Source: Thiodiazotropha sp040506275 (GTDB lineage: Bacteria > Pseudomonadota > Gammaproteobacteria > Chromatiales > Chromatiaceae). Taken from it: a DNA stretch of 64,000 nt. The stretch is taken from assembly GCA_040506275.1 (NCBI GenBank), contig JBEVXD010000004.1, positions 248,001 to 312,000 of the forward strand, given 5' to 3'. Of this stretch, positions 37,511 to 47,205 are shown piece by piece (within the stretch, counting starts at the first letter, position 1; each line of letters opens with the position of its first letter). The translations under genes were made by a program, and so were the position numbers. Below the pieces are notes generated by a model. It was given only the letters and a program-made list of their open reading frames with translations, made no database searches and was not told the origin of the DNA.

Positions 37511-38710
37511 TCAGCTCACAGTGATACGAGCGAAACGGCGTTTACCAACCTGATAAACCGCAGTAGACCCCAACTCAATACTTAACGTAGGATCCTGCAA
37601 CTTTTCACCATCGATACGTACTGCGCCCTGTTTGATCATTCGATTCGCCTCAGAGGTGCTTTTCACCAGTCCGCTATCTTTCAGTAGATTAGCTATTGGA
37701 TAACTCTCCCCTTCAGGCTTTAGCTCATGCTCCGGCATTTCATCAGGCATCTGTCCTTTCTGAAACCTTGCAACAAAGGCCTGGTGAGCCTCCTCCGCCA
37801 TCTCCTTGGAGTGAAACCGCGCAACCAGCTCTTCGGCGAGACGAACTTTTACGTCTCTTGGATTTCCCCCTTCAGAAACGCCTTGCTTCCAGCTTTCAAT
37901 CTCATTCATCGGCCTGAAACTCAGCAGTTCATAGTAGCGCCACATAAGCTCATCGGAGACAGACATCACTTTCCCAAACATCTCCTCAGGCGGATCAGTA
38001 ATACCTATATAGTTATTGAGTGACTTGGACATCTTTTGCACACCATCCAGACCCTCAAGAATCGGCAGAGTGATAACTACCTGGGGCTCTTGCCCATAGG
38101 ATTCCTGCAGTTGGCGGCCTACCAGGAGATTGAACTTCTGGTCTGTACCCCCCAATTCCACATCAGCCTTGAGCGCAACCGAGTCATACCCCTGTACCAA
38201 TGGATAGAGAAACTCATGGATCGCTATCGGCTGGCCACTGGTATAGCGTTTGTTGAAATCATCCCTCTCCAACATTCTTGCTACGGTATGCCTTGCCGCC
38301 AATTGAATCAGATCAACCGCAGACATCTCTCCCATCCAAGCGGAATTAAAGAGCACTGTGGTTTTGCTGGGATCTAGGATCTTGAAGACCTGGTGCTCAT
38401 AACTCTTAGCATTTTCCAAGACTTCATCACGAGTCAAAGGAGGTCGGGTTGCACTTTTGCCCGTCGGATCCCCGATCATGCCGGTAAAATCCCCGATCAG
38501 AAAGATCACCTCATGACCTAACTCCTGGAATTGCCTGAGTTTATTGATCAACACGGTATGCCCGACATGTAAATCTGGGGCAGTAGGGTCAAACCCGGCT
38601 TTAATTTTGAGAGGTTTACCACGCTCAAGCTTCTTTATCAGCAGCTCTTCTGGCAAAACCTCTTCTGTACCTCGTTTTATTAGATCCAGGGATCCTATGA
38701 CATCGATCAT
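37511..38710 (-). CDS. tyrS: tyrosyl-tRNA synthetase
   Basis: The 399-residue class I synthetase charges tRNA-Tyr. It shows HVGH (in PDLHVGHTVLINKLRQF), KMSKS (in GVQKMSKSLNNYIG) and a C-terminal S4 RNA-binding domain (about 335-398). The overall form, about 400 residues with the GDFTGMIGDPTGKSATRPPL insert, is the TyrZ-like branch found in many gammaproteobacteria. It is divergent from the M23 peptidase gene, and no terminator separates it from the rRNA promoters. Confidence 0.97.
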   Translation of the reverse strand: MIDVIGSLDLIKRGTEEVLPEELLIKKLERGKPLKIKAGFDPTAPDLHVGHTVLINKLRQFQELGHEVIFLIGDFTGMIGDPTGKSATRPPLTRDEVLENAKSYEHQVFKILDPSKTTVLFNSAWMGEMSAVDLIQLAARHTVARMLERDDFNKRYTSGQPIAIHEFLYPLVQGYDSVALKADVELGGTDQKFNLLVGRQLQESYGQEPQVVITLPILEGLDGVQKMSKSLNNYIGITDPPEEMFGKVMSVSDELMWRYYELLSFRPMNEIESWKQGVSEGGNPRDVKVRLAEELVARFHSKEMAEEAHQAFVARFQKGQMPDEMPEHELKPEGESYPIANLLKDSGLVKSTSEANRMIKQGAVRIDGEKLQDPTLSIELGSTAVYQVGKRRFARITVS

Positions 38711-38859
38711 TTATCAAATCTCAAAAATTAAGACAATGGTTGCACACTCTACTAGAAGCATCTGATAAAATTAACCATTAAGCGTTATGATTCTATGTTC
38801 TATCATTAAGACTCATAGCAAAGTTCTATCATTGAGGAACCTGACTGCGGAATTGAATA

Positions 38860-40350
38860 GTGCAGCAACTCACCATGCAAGATTTTAAATCGTATACCTT
38901 AGAGAGAAGACCCGCCAGAGGCCAGCTTGTAAAGCGTTTGGTTTTCGCCTTGATATTCCTGGTGATTCTTGCATTGGGTTTCCTCTTTCTGATATCCAAA
39001 CCTGGTGAGACCCCCCAATCGGAAACACGCCCGAATTCTGAATCAGAGACACAACCTGAACAGAACAGAAAACTTATTCTGCCTCTCTCCCTCCCTGGAC
39101 AACCCAATGACAGCAGCGGAATAACCCCTGAGAACCAGAGTCCAGTAGGTTTCATCAAAGAGGCGGTAGCCGCTGATCAGCCAACCATCACATTAGAACC
39201 TGAAACAGCACCATTAGAATCAAAACCGACTGAAGTAATAAAAATAGAGACCCACGAAATTGCTTACAAGATTCGTAGCGGTGACTCGATGGCCTCCATT
39301 TTCAAGAAACATGATCTTAGCGCCAATTTGTTACACAGGATTGTCCATTCCAGTAAAACCGCAAAACAGCTTACTGACATCAGACCGGGAGAGATGCTCC
39401 ATCTTGAGTACGATCATGAAAAGCATCTTGTTGGTCTACGTTTAGAGCACAGCAAAATCGACAGTCTTGAGATCGCAACCACAGATGATGGTTTTAGTGC
39501 CAAAGAAATCAGTAAACCAGTTGATACCCGCAATACCCACTTAAGCGGAGTGATAGAAAATTCACTCTATATTTCAGCAAAAAAAGTAGGTCTGTCTGAG
39601 AAATTGATAATGCAATTGGCAGATATCTTCGGTTGGGATATCGACTTTGCTCTGGAGATTCGATCCGGGGATCGCTTCACCGTGATTTTTGAAGAGGATT
39701 ACCTGGATGGCGAAAAGCTTCGGGATGGCCCGATCCTGGCAGCAGAATTCATCAATCAGGGCCGCAGGTATCAAGCTTTACGCTATGTTGATGAGACAGG
39801 AAGAGCAGACTACTTCAATCCCGAAGGTAGAAGCATGCGCAAAGCCTTTTTGCGCGCCCCTGTTGATTTCAGGCGCATCTCATCAAAATTTACTAAAGAG
39901 CGCTGGCATCCTGTACTTGGCAAAAAACGTCCACACCGCGGTGTGGACTACGCTGCAAAGACTGGCACACCTATCAGGGCAGCAGGTGATGGGAAAATCA
40001 TTTTTCGGGGCAAGAAAGGGGGATATGGCCGAACTGTAATTATCCAGCATGGTCAAACCTATACCACGCTCTACGCCCACCTATCCCGTTATATCAAAAA
40101 AGTAAAGAAAGGCAGCCGGGTTAAGCAGGGACAGACCATTGGTTATGTAGGTAAGTCGGGAATGGCAACCGGTCCACATTTACATTATGAGTTTAGAGTC
40201 AACGGGGTTCATCGCAACCCATTGACTGTGAAATTGCCTGCCGCACAACCGATTGCAAAAAAATATCGGGATGACTTCCAGATAAAAATAGAGCCATTGA
40301 AATCGCAACTTGAGATCATCAGTAGAACGCTTGTTGCCAATGCTGAATAG
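38860..40350 (+). CDS. M23 family murein DD-endopeptidase (MepM-like)
   Basis: The 496-residue protein has one N-terminal membrane helix (about 25-46), a proline/glutamate-rich linker, and a LysM/OapA-like domain (about 130-180, YKIRSGDSMASIFKKHDL). A central domain follows, then a C-terminal M23/LytM domain with the zinc-site HRGVDYAAKTGTPI and GPHLHYEFRVNG plus YAHLSRY. It cleaves cross-links in peptidoglycan to allow insertion of new strands. All expected LytM ligands (H-x(n)-D, HxH) are present, so it should be active. The start is GTG 38860; ATG 38875 is an alternative. Its place next to tyrS is common in gammaproteobacteria. Confidence 0.93.
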   Translation: MQQLTMQDFKSYTLERRPARGQLVKRLVFALIFLVILALGFLFLISKPGETPQSETRPNSESETQPEQNRKLILPLSLPGQPNDSSGITPENQSPVGFIKEAVAADQPTITLEPETAPLESKPTEVIKIETHEIAYKIRSGDSMASIFKKHDLSANLLHRIVHSSKTAKQLTDIRPGEMLHLEYDHEKHLVGLRLEHSKIDSLEIATTDDGFSAKEISKPVDTRNTHLSGVIENSLYISAKKVGLSEKLIMQLADIFGWDIDFALEIRSGDRFTVIFEEDYLDGEKLRDGPILAAEFINQGRRYQALRYVDETGRADYFNPEGRSMRKAFLRAPVDFRRISSKFTKERWHPVLGKKRPHRGVDYAAKTGTPIRAAGDGKIIFRGKKGGYGRTVIIQHGQTYTTLYAHLSRYIKKVKKGSRVKQGQTIGYVGKSGMATGPHLHYEFRVNGVHRNPLTVKLPAAQPIAKKYRDDFQIKIEPLKSQLEIISRTLVANAE

Positions 40351-40366
40351 CACCGATTTTTGAGGC

Positions 40367-42055
40367 CTATGTGGACTGTGTCTTCTCGGATTCAGAAGCA
40401 TCATAGATAACTGTTCTATTGCGTCCTTGTTGCTTGGCCATGTAGAGGGCGCAATCAGCGGCTTCTAACAGGCATTTTGGCGTGGAATCCTGGCACTGAT
40501 GCAAGGACGCCAACCCAACACTTATAGTAATTGACACCCCATCAATAACAATCTGGCTTACTGCCTTACGGATATCCTCTGCTGTCTTCAGTCCACCCTC
40601 ACGACCCGTACCGGTTAAAATCACTGAGAACTCTTCGCCACCGTATCGGCAAGCAAAATCTGAATCGCGTAGCCGTTTGGTAAGCAAATCCCCTAATTCC
40701 TTTAACATCCTGTCGCCCATTCCGTGGCCATAAGTATCATTCAATCTTTTAAAATGATCCACATCCAACATCAGCAGGGTCAGGGATTTGTTTCGCTCTT
40801 TTGCCTCTGAAACTGACTGGGCAAGCACATCAGTAAGTGAACGACGATTCAACAGACCGGTCAATTCATCCTTATAGGAGATGGCTTCCAGGTAAGCTTC
40901 ACGTTGCATCTGCGCTGTCACATCGCGAATCAATGCGGCCTTACCAAGCATCTCTCCATGTTGAGTATGGATACAGGCTGCCATAACACTTAGATATCGA
41001 TCGCCCAGCAAAGCTGATTCGGCATAGTTGGAATCGGGATGTTCAATCAGTCTTTTCATCACCTCGGGATCATCAACCAGATTTTCAAATTCATGGCTGA
41101 TAATCTCAGCCCTAGATTTTCCTATCAGCTGTTCAGCAGAGGGGTTTACCAAAACTATATTCCCTTCGCTATCTGTGACGACAATACCCTCGCCAGCATT
41201 TAGAATAATTGTGGTTAACTTATTCTGCTCTAACTCCATCCCTGTGTAGGTTTCAAGGAGTTTTTCGGTCATTCTGTTGAAGGAACGAGCCATGTGTCCC
41301 AATTCGTCATCGCTCAACTCGGGCACCTGCTGATTCAGCTCTCCCTGCTCTACCCGGTGCATTGCCGAGGTCACTCGTCTTATTGGTGACATGAGTACAT
41401 TATTCAGCAAGATATATGTGAGTGACAAAAACAGAATCAGAACAACGGAAAGAACCAGAGTGATCCAGTTTCGACTTACTGATATCGCCTGATCGACATG
41501 CCGCATTGATGTTGTGAACTGAGCAAAGCCAATTATCGTTTTTTCGTTGCCATGGCACCGATGACACTGAGGCGCACTTTTTATTGGCATCAAAATCTTA
41601 TATAGCTTCTGAGCATCATCGAGACTCCGGTATGCTTCACCGCTCTGCCTTGTACTCACCAAGATAGGATCATCTACATCATACAGGCGGTTTATCTGTG
41701 TCAGTTCGCGTTCATTAAATTTACTTACTCCATTCAATTTATTGACTTGGCGAATGGTGTCATTGTCCAGAAATGCTTCAACCCCACTTAATCTCACAAA
41801 ACGGAACTCTTCCAGCCCGAGTTCATTCTTAATATTTCCCGCATAGTGTTGAGCTATATTTGCTGTACCCATTTCCATGATCGACCTGAGCCCCACCACC
41901 ACAGTCGACACCATACGATCGGTGACCAGCTTATGCTCTTTGATGATAACCGCGCGTTGGCTTTGGGTATAGAATAGAATCAATCCCACCATGGATATCA
42001 AGGCTGTTATACCGACTACCACCAAGATCTTTGCGCCGATACTTTTTTTTATCAT
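40367..42055 (-). CDS. diguanylate cyclase with DUF3365/heme-c type periplasmic sensor, HAMP and PAS
   Basis: The 562-residue membrane protein has a helix at about 8-30 and a periplasmic DUF3365-type sensor (about 35-195) carrying the heme c attachment motif CHRCH (164-168). A second helix is at about 197-222, followed by HAMP (about 222-275), PAS (about 285-400) and GGDEF (about 400-555). The cyclase is canonical, with RDSD inhibitory site, FACRY and the GGEEF active site. It should therefore make c-di-GMP in response to a redox or ligand signal at a bound heme. It is divergent from the type-B succinate dehydrogenase operon across 371-392 bp, a context that fits a respiratory signal. Confidence 0.92.
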   Translation of the reverse strand: MIKKSIGAKILVVVGITALISMVGLILFYTQSQRAVIIKEHKLVTDRMVSTVVVGLRSIMEMGTANIAQHYAGNIKNELGLEEFRFVRLSGVEAFLDNDTIRQVNKLNGVSKFNERELTQINRLYDVDDPILVSTRQSGEAYRSLDDAQKLYKILMPIKSAPQCHRCHGNEKTIIGFAQFTTSMRHVDQAISVSRNWITLVLSVVLILFLSLTYILLNNVLMSPIRRVTSAMHRVEQGELNQQVPELSDDELGHMARSFNRMTEKLLETYTGMELEQNKLTTIILNAGEGIVVTDSEGNIVLVNPSAEQLIGKSRAEIISHEFENLVDDPEVMKRLIEHPDSNYAESALLGDRYLSVMAACIHTQHGEMLGKAALIRDVTAQMQREAYLEAISYKDELTGLLNRRSLTDVLAQSVSEAKERNKSLTLLMLDVDHFKRLNDTYGHGMGDRMLKELGDLLTKRLRDSDFACRYGGEEFSVILTGTGREGGLKTAEDIRKAVSQIVIDGVSITISVGLASLHQCQDSTPKCLLEAADCALYMAKQQGRNRTVIYDASESEKTQST

Positions 42056-42447
42056 GTCCTAATGAAACCTGCTGATCTGATCACTTCACCAACCTTAATT
42101 ATATTAATATCCACTCATCCCTAAACGTGGTATGTAGCAGTTCCTTTATTTCGACCAGATATATAGAACAATTTATCTGATGAGAAACCAATAGAGTTCG
42201 ACCAGCAGTAAACACCTAGAACTCATTCAGGTATCAGATTAATACCAACCATAAAAAAGGAATGCTCTTCTTATCATCGACCATTATCAAGTTGCCTTTA
42301 GAAATCTGCTGTTTCACTGCGCTGGATCAGGGAAGTAGTTATTACTAATAAAGTAATATGTAACAACCAGGTCATAAGTTTCCCAACACTCAGGGCTACA
42401 AGAACGGCCTGCTTAGTAAGTAATCAATGATCTCGGGTTCCAGGTCT
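42056..42447. other. divergent control region before sdhC
   Basis: No gene is seen. One candidate operator, TATTACT-N5-AGTAATA (42340-42358), is an inverted repeat about 90 bp upstream of sdhC. Promoter boxes cannot be placed with confidence. Confidence 0.45.
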
Positions 42448-43080
42448 ATGCACACCTCTATCCAAGACACTCATTTTCTATTACGCCGGCTTCACTCATT
42501 GCTCGGACTCGTGCCCATTGGTGGCTTTTTACTTTTCCATCTTTGGGAAAACTCCCAATCAAGATTTGGCCCAGAGCACTATAATGAACAGGTTGTTGGC
42601 TGGCTTCAAAGTCTCAACTATCTAATCTTCCTAGAACTATTTTTCATTGCACTCCCCCTCTTTCTTCACGCTGGCTATGGCTTGGTAATAGTAAAAAGCG
42701 GTTCCACTAATATATCTGCTTTCCCCTGGGCAGGTAATATTCGTTACACGCTGCAGCGATTATCTGGCATCGCGATTCTGCTGTTCTTGCTGATGCACAT
42801 TGGCTGGACACGTTTATGGGGCATATGGGAGCCAGATATAAAGGCTGACCTCTTCAGCCATATGCAGCTATTACTCAGTAATCCAATTATCTTTTTCCTC
42901 TATTTTTTCGGGCTGTTACTTTCAGTTTTTCATCTATGTAACGGTCTATGGAGTATGGCTATCAGCTGGGGACTGACAACCACTCCTCGGGCTCAACGTA
43001 TCTGGTTGTACTTCTGTAGCCTATTGTCATTGCTGTTGTTTGCACTGGGGCTGCATGGCATGTTGGGTTTTTTGCTATGA
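42448..43080 (+). CDS. sdhC: succinate dehydrogenase/fumarate reductase cytochrome b558 subunit (type B)
   Basis: The 210-residue subunit, with five membrane helices, belongs to the Bacillus SdhC/Wolinella FrdC family, which binds two b hemes. Conserved histidines are in RRLHSLLG, FLLFHLWEN, LFLHAGYG, LLMHIGWTR and VFHLCNGLW. It anchors the flavoprotein and Fe-S subunits and carries electrons to or from quinone. An in-frame ATG 21 bases upstream (42427) could also be used; neither has a clear ribosome-binding site, and I chose the one closer to homologue length. Its end overlaps sdhA by four bases. Confidence 0.92.
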   Translation: MHTSIQDTHFLLRRLHSLLGLVPIGGFLLFHLWENSQSRFGPEHYNEQVVGWLQSLNYLIFLELFFIALPLFLHAGYGLVIVKSGSTNISAFPWAGNIRYTLQRLSGIAILLFLLMHIGWTRLWGIWEPDIKADLFSHMQLLLSNPIIFFLYFFGLLLSVFHLCNGLWSMAISWGLTTTPRAQRIWLYFCSLLSLLLFALGLHGMLGFLL

Positions 43081-44969
43081 AGAATCGACCCCGCAAAGTA
43101 ATTGTTGTTGGTGGCGGACTGGGTGGACTATGGTCAGCACTACGGGTCGCTGAGTCAGGGTTTCAGGTAGAGATTTTCTCCCTGTTCGAGGTTAAAAGAT
43201 CCCATTCTGTCTGTGCACAAGGCGGTATTAATGCCTGCTTCGACACCAAAGGGGAGAATGATACGATTTGGCAACATATCGTTGACACATTGAAAGGCGG
43301 GTCATACCTGGCCAACCAGCCACCCGTTAAATCGATGTGCGAGGATGCACCGGGTTTGATCCAAACCTTTGAGCGTATGGGGGTCACTTTTTCCCGTACA
43401 GCTGAAGGAATTCTGGATCTTCGTTTATTCGGTGGCGTCAAACATCGCCGAACAGTTTTTGCCGGTGCCAGTACTGGACAACAATTAATGTATGGCGTTG
43501 ACCAGGAAGTCCGCCGCCAGGAGTCTCTTGGACGAATACAAAAGTTCGAGTGGTGGGAATTTCTCTCAGTTGCTTTGAATAGTGATGGTGCCTGCCAGGG
43601 AATCATCGCCATGAATCTGAGAACCATGGAGATTAAAGCCTTCCCTGCCGATGCAGTGATTCTGGCCAGTGGCGGTATGGGACAGGTGTACGGCCACCGT
43701 TCCACCAACTCCACCAATTCCACTGGCGCTGCCGCCTCCAGGGTCTACCAGCAAGGTGCATGGCTAGCCAATACTGAATTCTTTCAATTTCACCCTACGG
43801 CTATGTTAGGAAAAGACAAAACACGTCTGATGAGTGAGGCTGCCCGTGGCGAGGGGGGGCGTATTTGGGTACCCAAGGATCCAGGGGATCGACGCAGTGC
43901 CAATCAGATTCCTGAAGGAGATCGTTTCTATTTTCTTGAAGAGTGGTATCCAAGCTATGGCAATACTCTACCCCGTGACCTGGCCTCTAGAGCTATCTGG
44001 GAAGTGGTCCATAAAATGGGTATGGGCGTGGGTGGAGAGCACAAAGTCTATCTTGATCTGACCCATCTCAATCCCGGATTTATCGAGCAGCGGCTGCATG
44101 CAATTTTAGACATTTACCGCAAGTTCCATGGTACAGATCCAGTCTATGAACCCATGGAGATCTACCCTTCAGCACACTACGCCATGGGGGGGCTTTGGGT
44201 AGACTTTGAAAAGGATACTTCAAATGGAGGCATCAAACCCGGCAGTCCACGAAATCATGCCACCAATATCGAAGGCCTTTATGCCTGTGGTGAATGTGAC
44301 TATGGCTACCATGGCGCAAACCGGTTAGGTGCCAACTCTCTGCTCTCAGCCTCATATAGTGGCCGGGTTGCCGGTGAGTCTGTAGCCAACTACCTTAAAA
44401 GTTTGCAGCGCGGACACCAACATGTCAGCGATGAGATATTCAAGTCTGAGGTCTTGCGTCAGAAAGATATCAACAAAAAGCTGATCAACAACCAGGGAGA
44501 CGAAAATCCCTACCAACTATTGCATGAACTGGGTGAACTGATGTCGAGCCATGTGGGTGTGGTGCGGGATAATCCCCGATTACAACAAGCGATAGATAGT
44601 CTGAAGGAGTTACAAGAACGCAGCCAAAGGGTCAATTTGAACGAGACAAACAGCTGGAGCAATCAAGGCCTGGCATATGCCCGTCAGGTTCAAGAGATGA
44701 TAGTACTCGGCGAAACTATCGCGACCAGCGCATTATTCCGTAATGAGTGTCGAGGTGCCCATTTCAAACCAGAGTTTGATTTAAAGATACCGGAGAACAC
44801 TTACCCCGGAGATCCAGCATTTGAAAGCTACCGTACCAAATGGAAAGAGCAGAATGAAACCTGGCTTAAAACCACTATTGCAAAGCATACAACTCAAGGC
44901 CCAAGCATCGAATATCAAACAGTAGACCTTAGTGTACTAGCACCAGAGGAGCCACGAGATTATCGTTAA
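43077..44969 (+). CDS. sdhA: succinate dehydrogenase/fumarate reductase flavoprotein subunit
   Basis: The 630-residue subunit has an N-terminal dinucleotide fold (VIVVGGGLGGLWSALRVAE) and the covalent-FAD histidine segment SHSVCAQGGINACFDTKGEN. Active-site segments FQFHPTA, MSEAARGEGG and HYAMGGLWVD are intact. The close resemblance to Bacillus-type SdhA (LANQPPVKSMCE, FGGVKHRRTVFAGASTGQQL) agrees with the b558 anchor. It interconverts succinate and fumarate at the membrane surface. It is translationally coupled to sdhC, and sdhB follows after 10 bases. Confidence 0.97.
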   Translation: MKNRPRKVIVVGGGLGGLWSALRVAESGFQVEIFSLFEVKRSHSVCAQGGINACFDTKGENDTIWQHIVDTLKGGSYLANQPPVKSMCEDAPGLIQTFERMGVTFSRTAEGILDLRLFGGVKHRRTVFAGASTGQQLMYGVDQEVRRQESLGRIQKFEWWEFLSVALNSDGACQGIIAMNLRTMEIKAFPADAVILASGGMGQVYGHRSTNSTNSTGAAASRVYQQGAWLANTEFFQFHPTAMLGKDKTRLMSEAARGEGGRIWVPKDPGDRRSANQIPEGDRFYFLEEWYPSYGNTLPRDLASRAIWEVVHKMGMGVGGEHKVYLDLTHLNPGFIEQRLHAILDIYRKFHGTDPVYEPMEIYPSAHYAMGGLWVDFEKDTSNGGIKPGSPRNHATNIEGLYACGECDYGYHGANRLGANSLLSASYSGRVAGESVANYLKSLQRGHQHVSDEIFKSEVLRQKDINKKLINNQGDENPYQLLHELGELMSSHVGVVRDNPRLQQAIDSLKELQERSQRVNLNETNSWSNQGLAYARQVQEMIVLGETIATSALFRNECRGAHFKPEFDLKIPENTYPGDPAFESYRTKWKEQNETWLKTTIAKHTTQGPSIEYQTVDLSVLAPEEPRDYR

Positions 44970-44979
44970 GGATCTGACC

Positions 44980-45735
44980 ATGGCAGAGATGATTGAGTTT
45001 CTCATCAGAAGACAGGACACACCTTACAGCCCTCCCTATTGGCAGCGTTTTACTATTCCTTTCAGAGAGGGCCACAACGTTGTTTCAGCGTTGATGGTAA
45101 TTCGAGAAAATCCAATAACTAGCATAGGCCAACGGGTTGATCCTGTTGCCTGGGAGTTTAACTGCATGGAAGAGGTCTGTGGCGCATGCACCATGCTGAT
45201 CAATGATCGTCCAAGGCAGGCCTGCTCAACTTTGATTGCATCCTTGGAACAACCCATAAAACTTGAGCCATTGAGTAAATTTCCGGTTATCAGGGATTTG
45301 ATGGTGGATCGCTCTCGTCTTTTCTCAGACTTAAAACGTGTTCATGCGTGGATCGAAATCGATGGTGCCTGGGATATTCACCAGGGCGCGCCACGAATAT
45401 CTCCAGAGGCATGGCAAGACAACTATCTATACAGTCGTTGTATGAGTTGTGGCAGCTGCCTGGAAGCCTGTCCTCAATATGGGCATAACCTGGCTTTTGT
45501 CGGTCCGGCTGTACTGGCGGCAGTTCGACTGATGAACAACCATCCAACGGGGCAATATCATAAACAACAACGTCTGCACACCATAATGGGGGATGGTGGC
45601 CTGAGTGACTGCGGAAATGCCCAAAACTGCGTGCAAGTCTGTCCAAAGAAGATACCTCTGACCACAGCTATCGGCGAGCTTGGACGTCAAACAACCTTGC
45701 AGATGCTTAAAGATCTATTTGGAGCCAGTGATTGA
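44980..45735 (+). CDS. sdhB: succinate dehydrogenase/fumarate reductase iron-sulfur subunit
   Basis: The 251-residue subunit carries three clusters: [2Fe-2S] (CMEEVCGACTMLI...CSTLI), [4Fe-4S] (CMSCGSCLEACP) and [3Fe-4S] (CGNAQNCVQVCPKKIPL). It passes electrons between the flavin and the b hemes of SdhC. It is the last gene of the sdhCAB operon. No SdhD or SdhE-like gene is adjacent, as expected for type B complexes with a single anchor. Confidence 0.97.
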   Translation: MAEMIEFLIRRQDTPYSPPYWQRFTIPFREGHNVVSALMVIRENPITSIGQRVDPVAWEFNCMEEVCGACTMLINDRPRQACSTLIASLEQPIKLEPLSKFPVIRDLMVDRSRLFSDLKRVHAWIEIDGAWDIHQGAPRISPEAWQDNYLYSRCMSCGSCLEACPQYGHNLAFVGPAVLAAVRLMNNHPTGQYHKQQRLHTIMGDGGLSDCGNAQNCVQVCPKKIPLTTAIGELGRQTTLQMLKDLFGASD

Positions 45736-45964
45736 ACCACCTCGCGCGTACTATTGTCCGACTGTTTTAGTGTAGCGCTTCAAGCCTGAAATCAGCCCTG
45801 CAAGGTAAATGTAAGCTTTTCACTGTGTAGATAGGTGGCATGTAACAATATGTCACAGTATATCGACACGTTAGTGATTATGATGATATTTCTGGATTTG
45901 CCAATGCTGTTTCTTTCCACCCTCACCCAAATCCATCCAAGCCTTAGAAATTGAAGGAGAATCA

Positions 45965-46639
45965 ATGATTATGAAAAGCACCCTTTGCTGCATGATTGTA
46001 GCGCTCATTACGCTACAGGCCTGCACCACAGTCGATCCCTATTCAAGGGAAGAGAAGACAGCCAAATCTACAACTGGGGCGGTTATTGGTGCTGTAGCCG
46101 GTGCTGTGATTGGAATCGCCAGCTCCAAGGATAAAAAGAAGCGAAAAGAACGCGCACTCAAAGGTGCTGGCATCGGTGCAATTGCGGGCGGTGGTGTTGG
46201 TTACTACATGGATGTTCAGGAAGCCAAACTTCGCCAACGTCTGGAGAATACCGGAGTCAGTGTTACCCGTGATGGTGACAATATCATTCTTAACCTGCCT
46301 GGCAACATCACATTCGAGGTTGATAAAACGGATGTAAAACCCGATTTCGTGGAGATTCTCGGCTCTGTTGCTTTAGTACTCAATGAATACAAATCAACCA
46401 TGATCGAAGTTGCTGGCCACACCGACAGCACCGGATCAGAAAACTATAACCAGCTACTCTCACAGCAGAGAGCCCAATCGGTCTCAGATATTCTCAATCG
46501 CAAGGGGGTAACAGGGGTTCGAATCGATACAGTGGGCTATGGTGAAAGTCGTCCGATCGCAACGAATAGCAGCCCCGCGGGTCGTCAGCAAAACCGCAGG
46601 GTTGAATTGACCTTACTACCTTACATTGAGAATAAATAG
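45965..46639 (+). CDS. OmpA-family outer-membrane lipoprotein with glycine-zipper
   Basis: The 224-residue protein has a lipobox (ITLQAC, Cys about residue 20), then a glycine-zipper region (AVIGAVAGAVIGIASS; GAGIGAIAGGGVGYYM) separated by a lysine-rich stretch. A C-terminal OmpA/Pal-like peptidoglycan-binding domain (about 110-220) carries VAGHTDSTGSENYNQLLSQQ RAQSV-type motif and the final NRRVEL. It resembles E. coli YiaD. It probably tethers the outer membrane to murein. GAAGGAGA precedes ATG. It is monocistronic and convergent with erpA. Confidence 0.92.
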   Translation: MIMKSTLCCMIVALITLQACTTVDPYSREEKTAKSTTGAVIGAVAGAVIGIASSKDKKKRKERALKGAGIGAIAGGGVGYYMDVQEAKLRQRLENTGVSVTRDGDNIILNLPGNITFEVDKTDVKPDFVEILGSVALVLNEYKSTMIEVAGHTDSTGSENYNQLLSQQRAQSVSDILNRKGVTGVRIDTVGYGESRPIATNSSPAGRQQNRRVELTLLPYIENK

Positions 46640-46691
46640 CCATCCTCAGGTAGAACCAGTCAACCTTCGCTAGGCTATTTCCAAACAGCAA

Positions 46692-46718
46692 AAGAGGCGC
46701 CTAAGCGCCTCTTTCTGT
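46692..46718. terminator. bidirectional terminator between the OmpA-like gene and erpA
   Basis: The hairpin AGAGGCGC-CTAA-GCGCCTCT (46693-46712) has A-rich and T-rich flanks. It sits between two convergent genes and can serve both. Confidence 0.8.
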
Positions 46719-46737
46719 TATTCCCATAGGGTGAAAT

Positions 46738-47088
46738 TCAGACTGAAAACGAGGAACCACAACCACAGGTAGTGGTTGCATTTGGATTGCGAATAACAAA
46801 CTGAGCACCTTGCAGGCCCTCGCTGTAGTCAACTTCAGCACCCATCAGGTATTGCATACTCATCGGATCAACCAGCAGTGTCACACCACTGGTAACCACT
46901 TTTGTGTCACCCTCGGTCTCATTTTCATCGAATGTGAATCCATACTGAAACCCGGAACATCCACCGCCTTGAATATAGACGCGCAGCATCAGCTCTGGAT
47001 TACCCTCTTCCTCAATCAGTGTCGCCACTTTATTGGCAGCTGCTTCAGTGAAAAGGATCGAATCGTTAGTTGTTTCTAAGCCGCTCAT
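46738..47088 (-). CDS. erpA: iron-sulfur cluster insertion protein ErpA
   Basis: The 116-residue A-type carrier delivers Fe-S clusters to apo-proteins, including those of isoprenoid synthesis. All three cluster-binding cysteines are present: Cys44 (GGGCSGF), Cys108 and Cys110 (TTCGCGSSF). The length and the VDPMSMQYLMGAEVDY segment are typical of ErpA rather than IscA. It is a single gene, 117 bp downstream of the bactofilin gene on the same strand. Confidence 0.97.
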   Translation of the reverse strand: MSGLETTNDSILFTEAAANKVATLIEEEGNPELMLRVYIQGGGCSGFQYGFTFDENETEGDTKVVTSGVTLLVDPMSMQYLMGAEVDYSEGLQGAQFVIRNPNATTTCGCGSSFSV

Positions 47089-47205
47089 GGTTAAATCCTG
47101 CTGAATTCAGCCTGTCAAATACAGGCTTTGGGTCGTTTGATTACCTTATAGTATGCAATTACCGAGGAAAACAGTCAAGTATTACACAAACTCCTTAGTG
47201 AAGGG

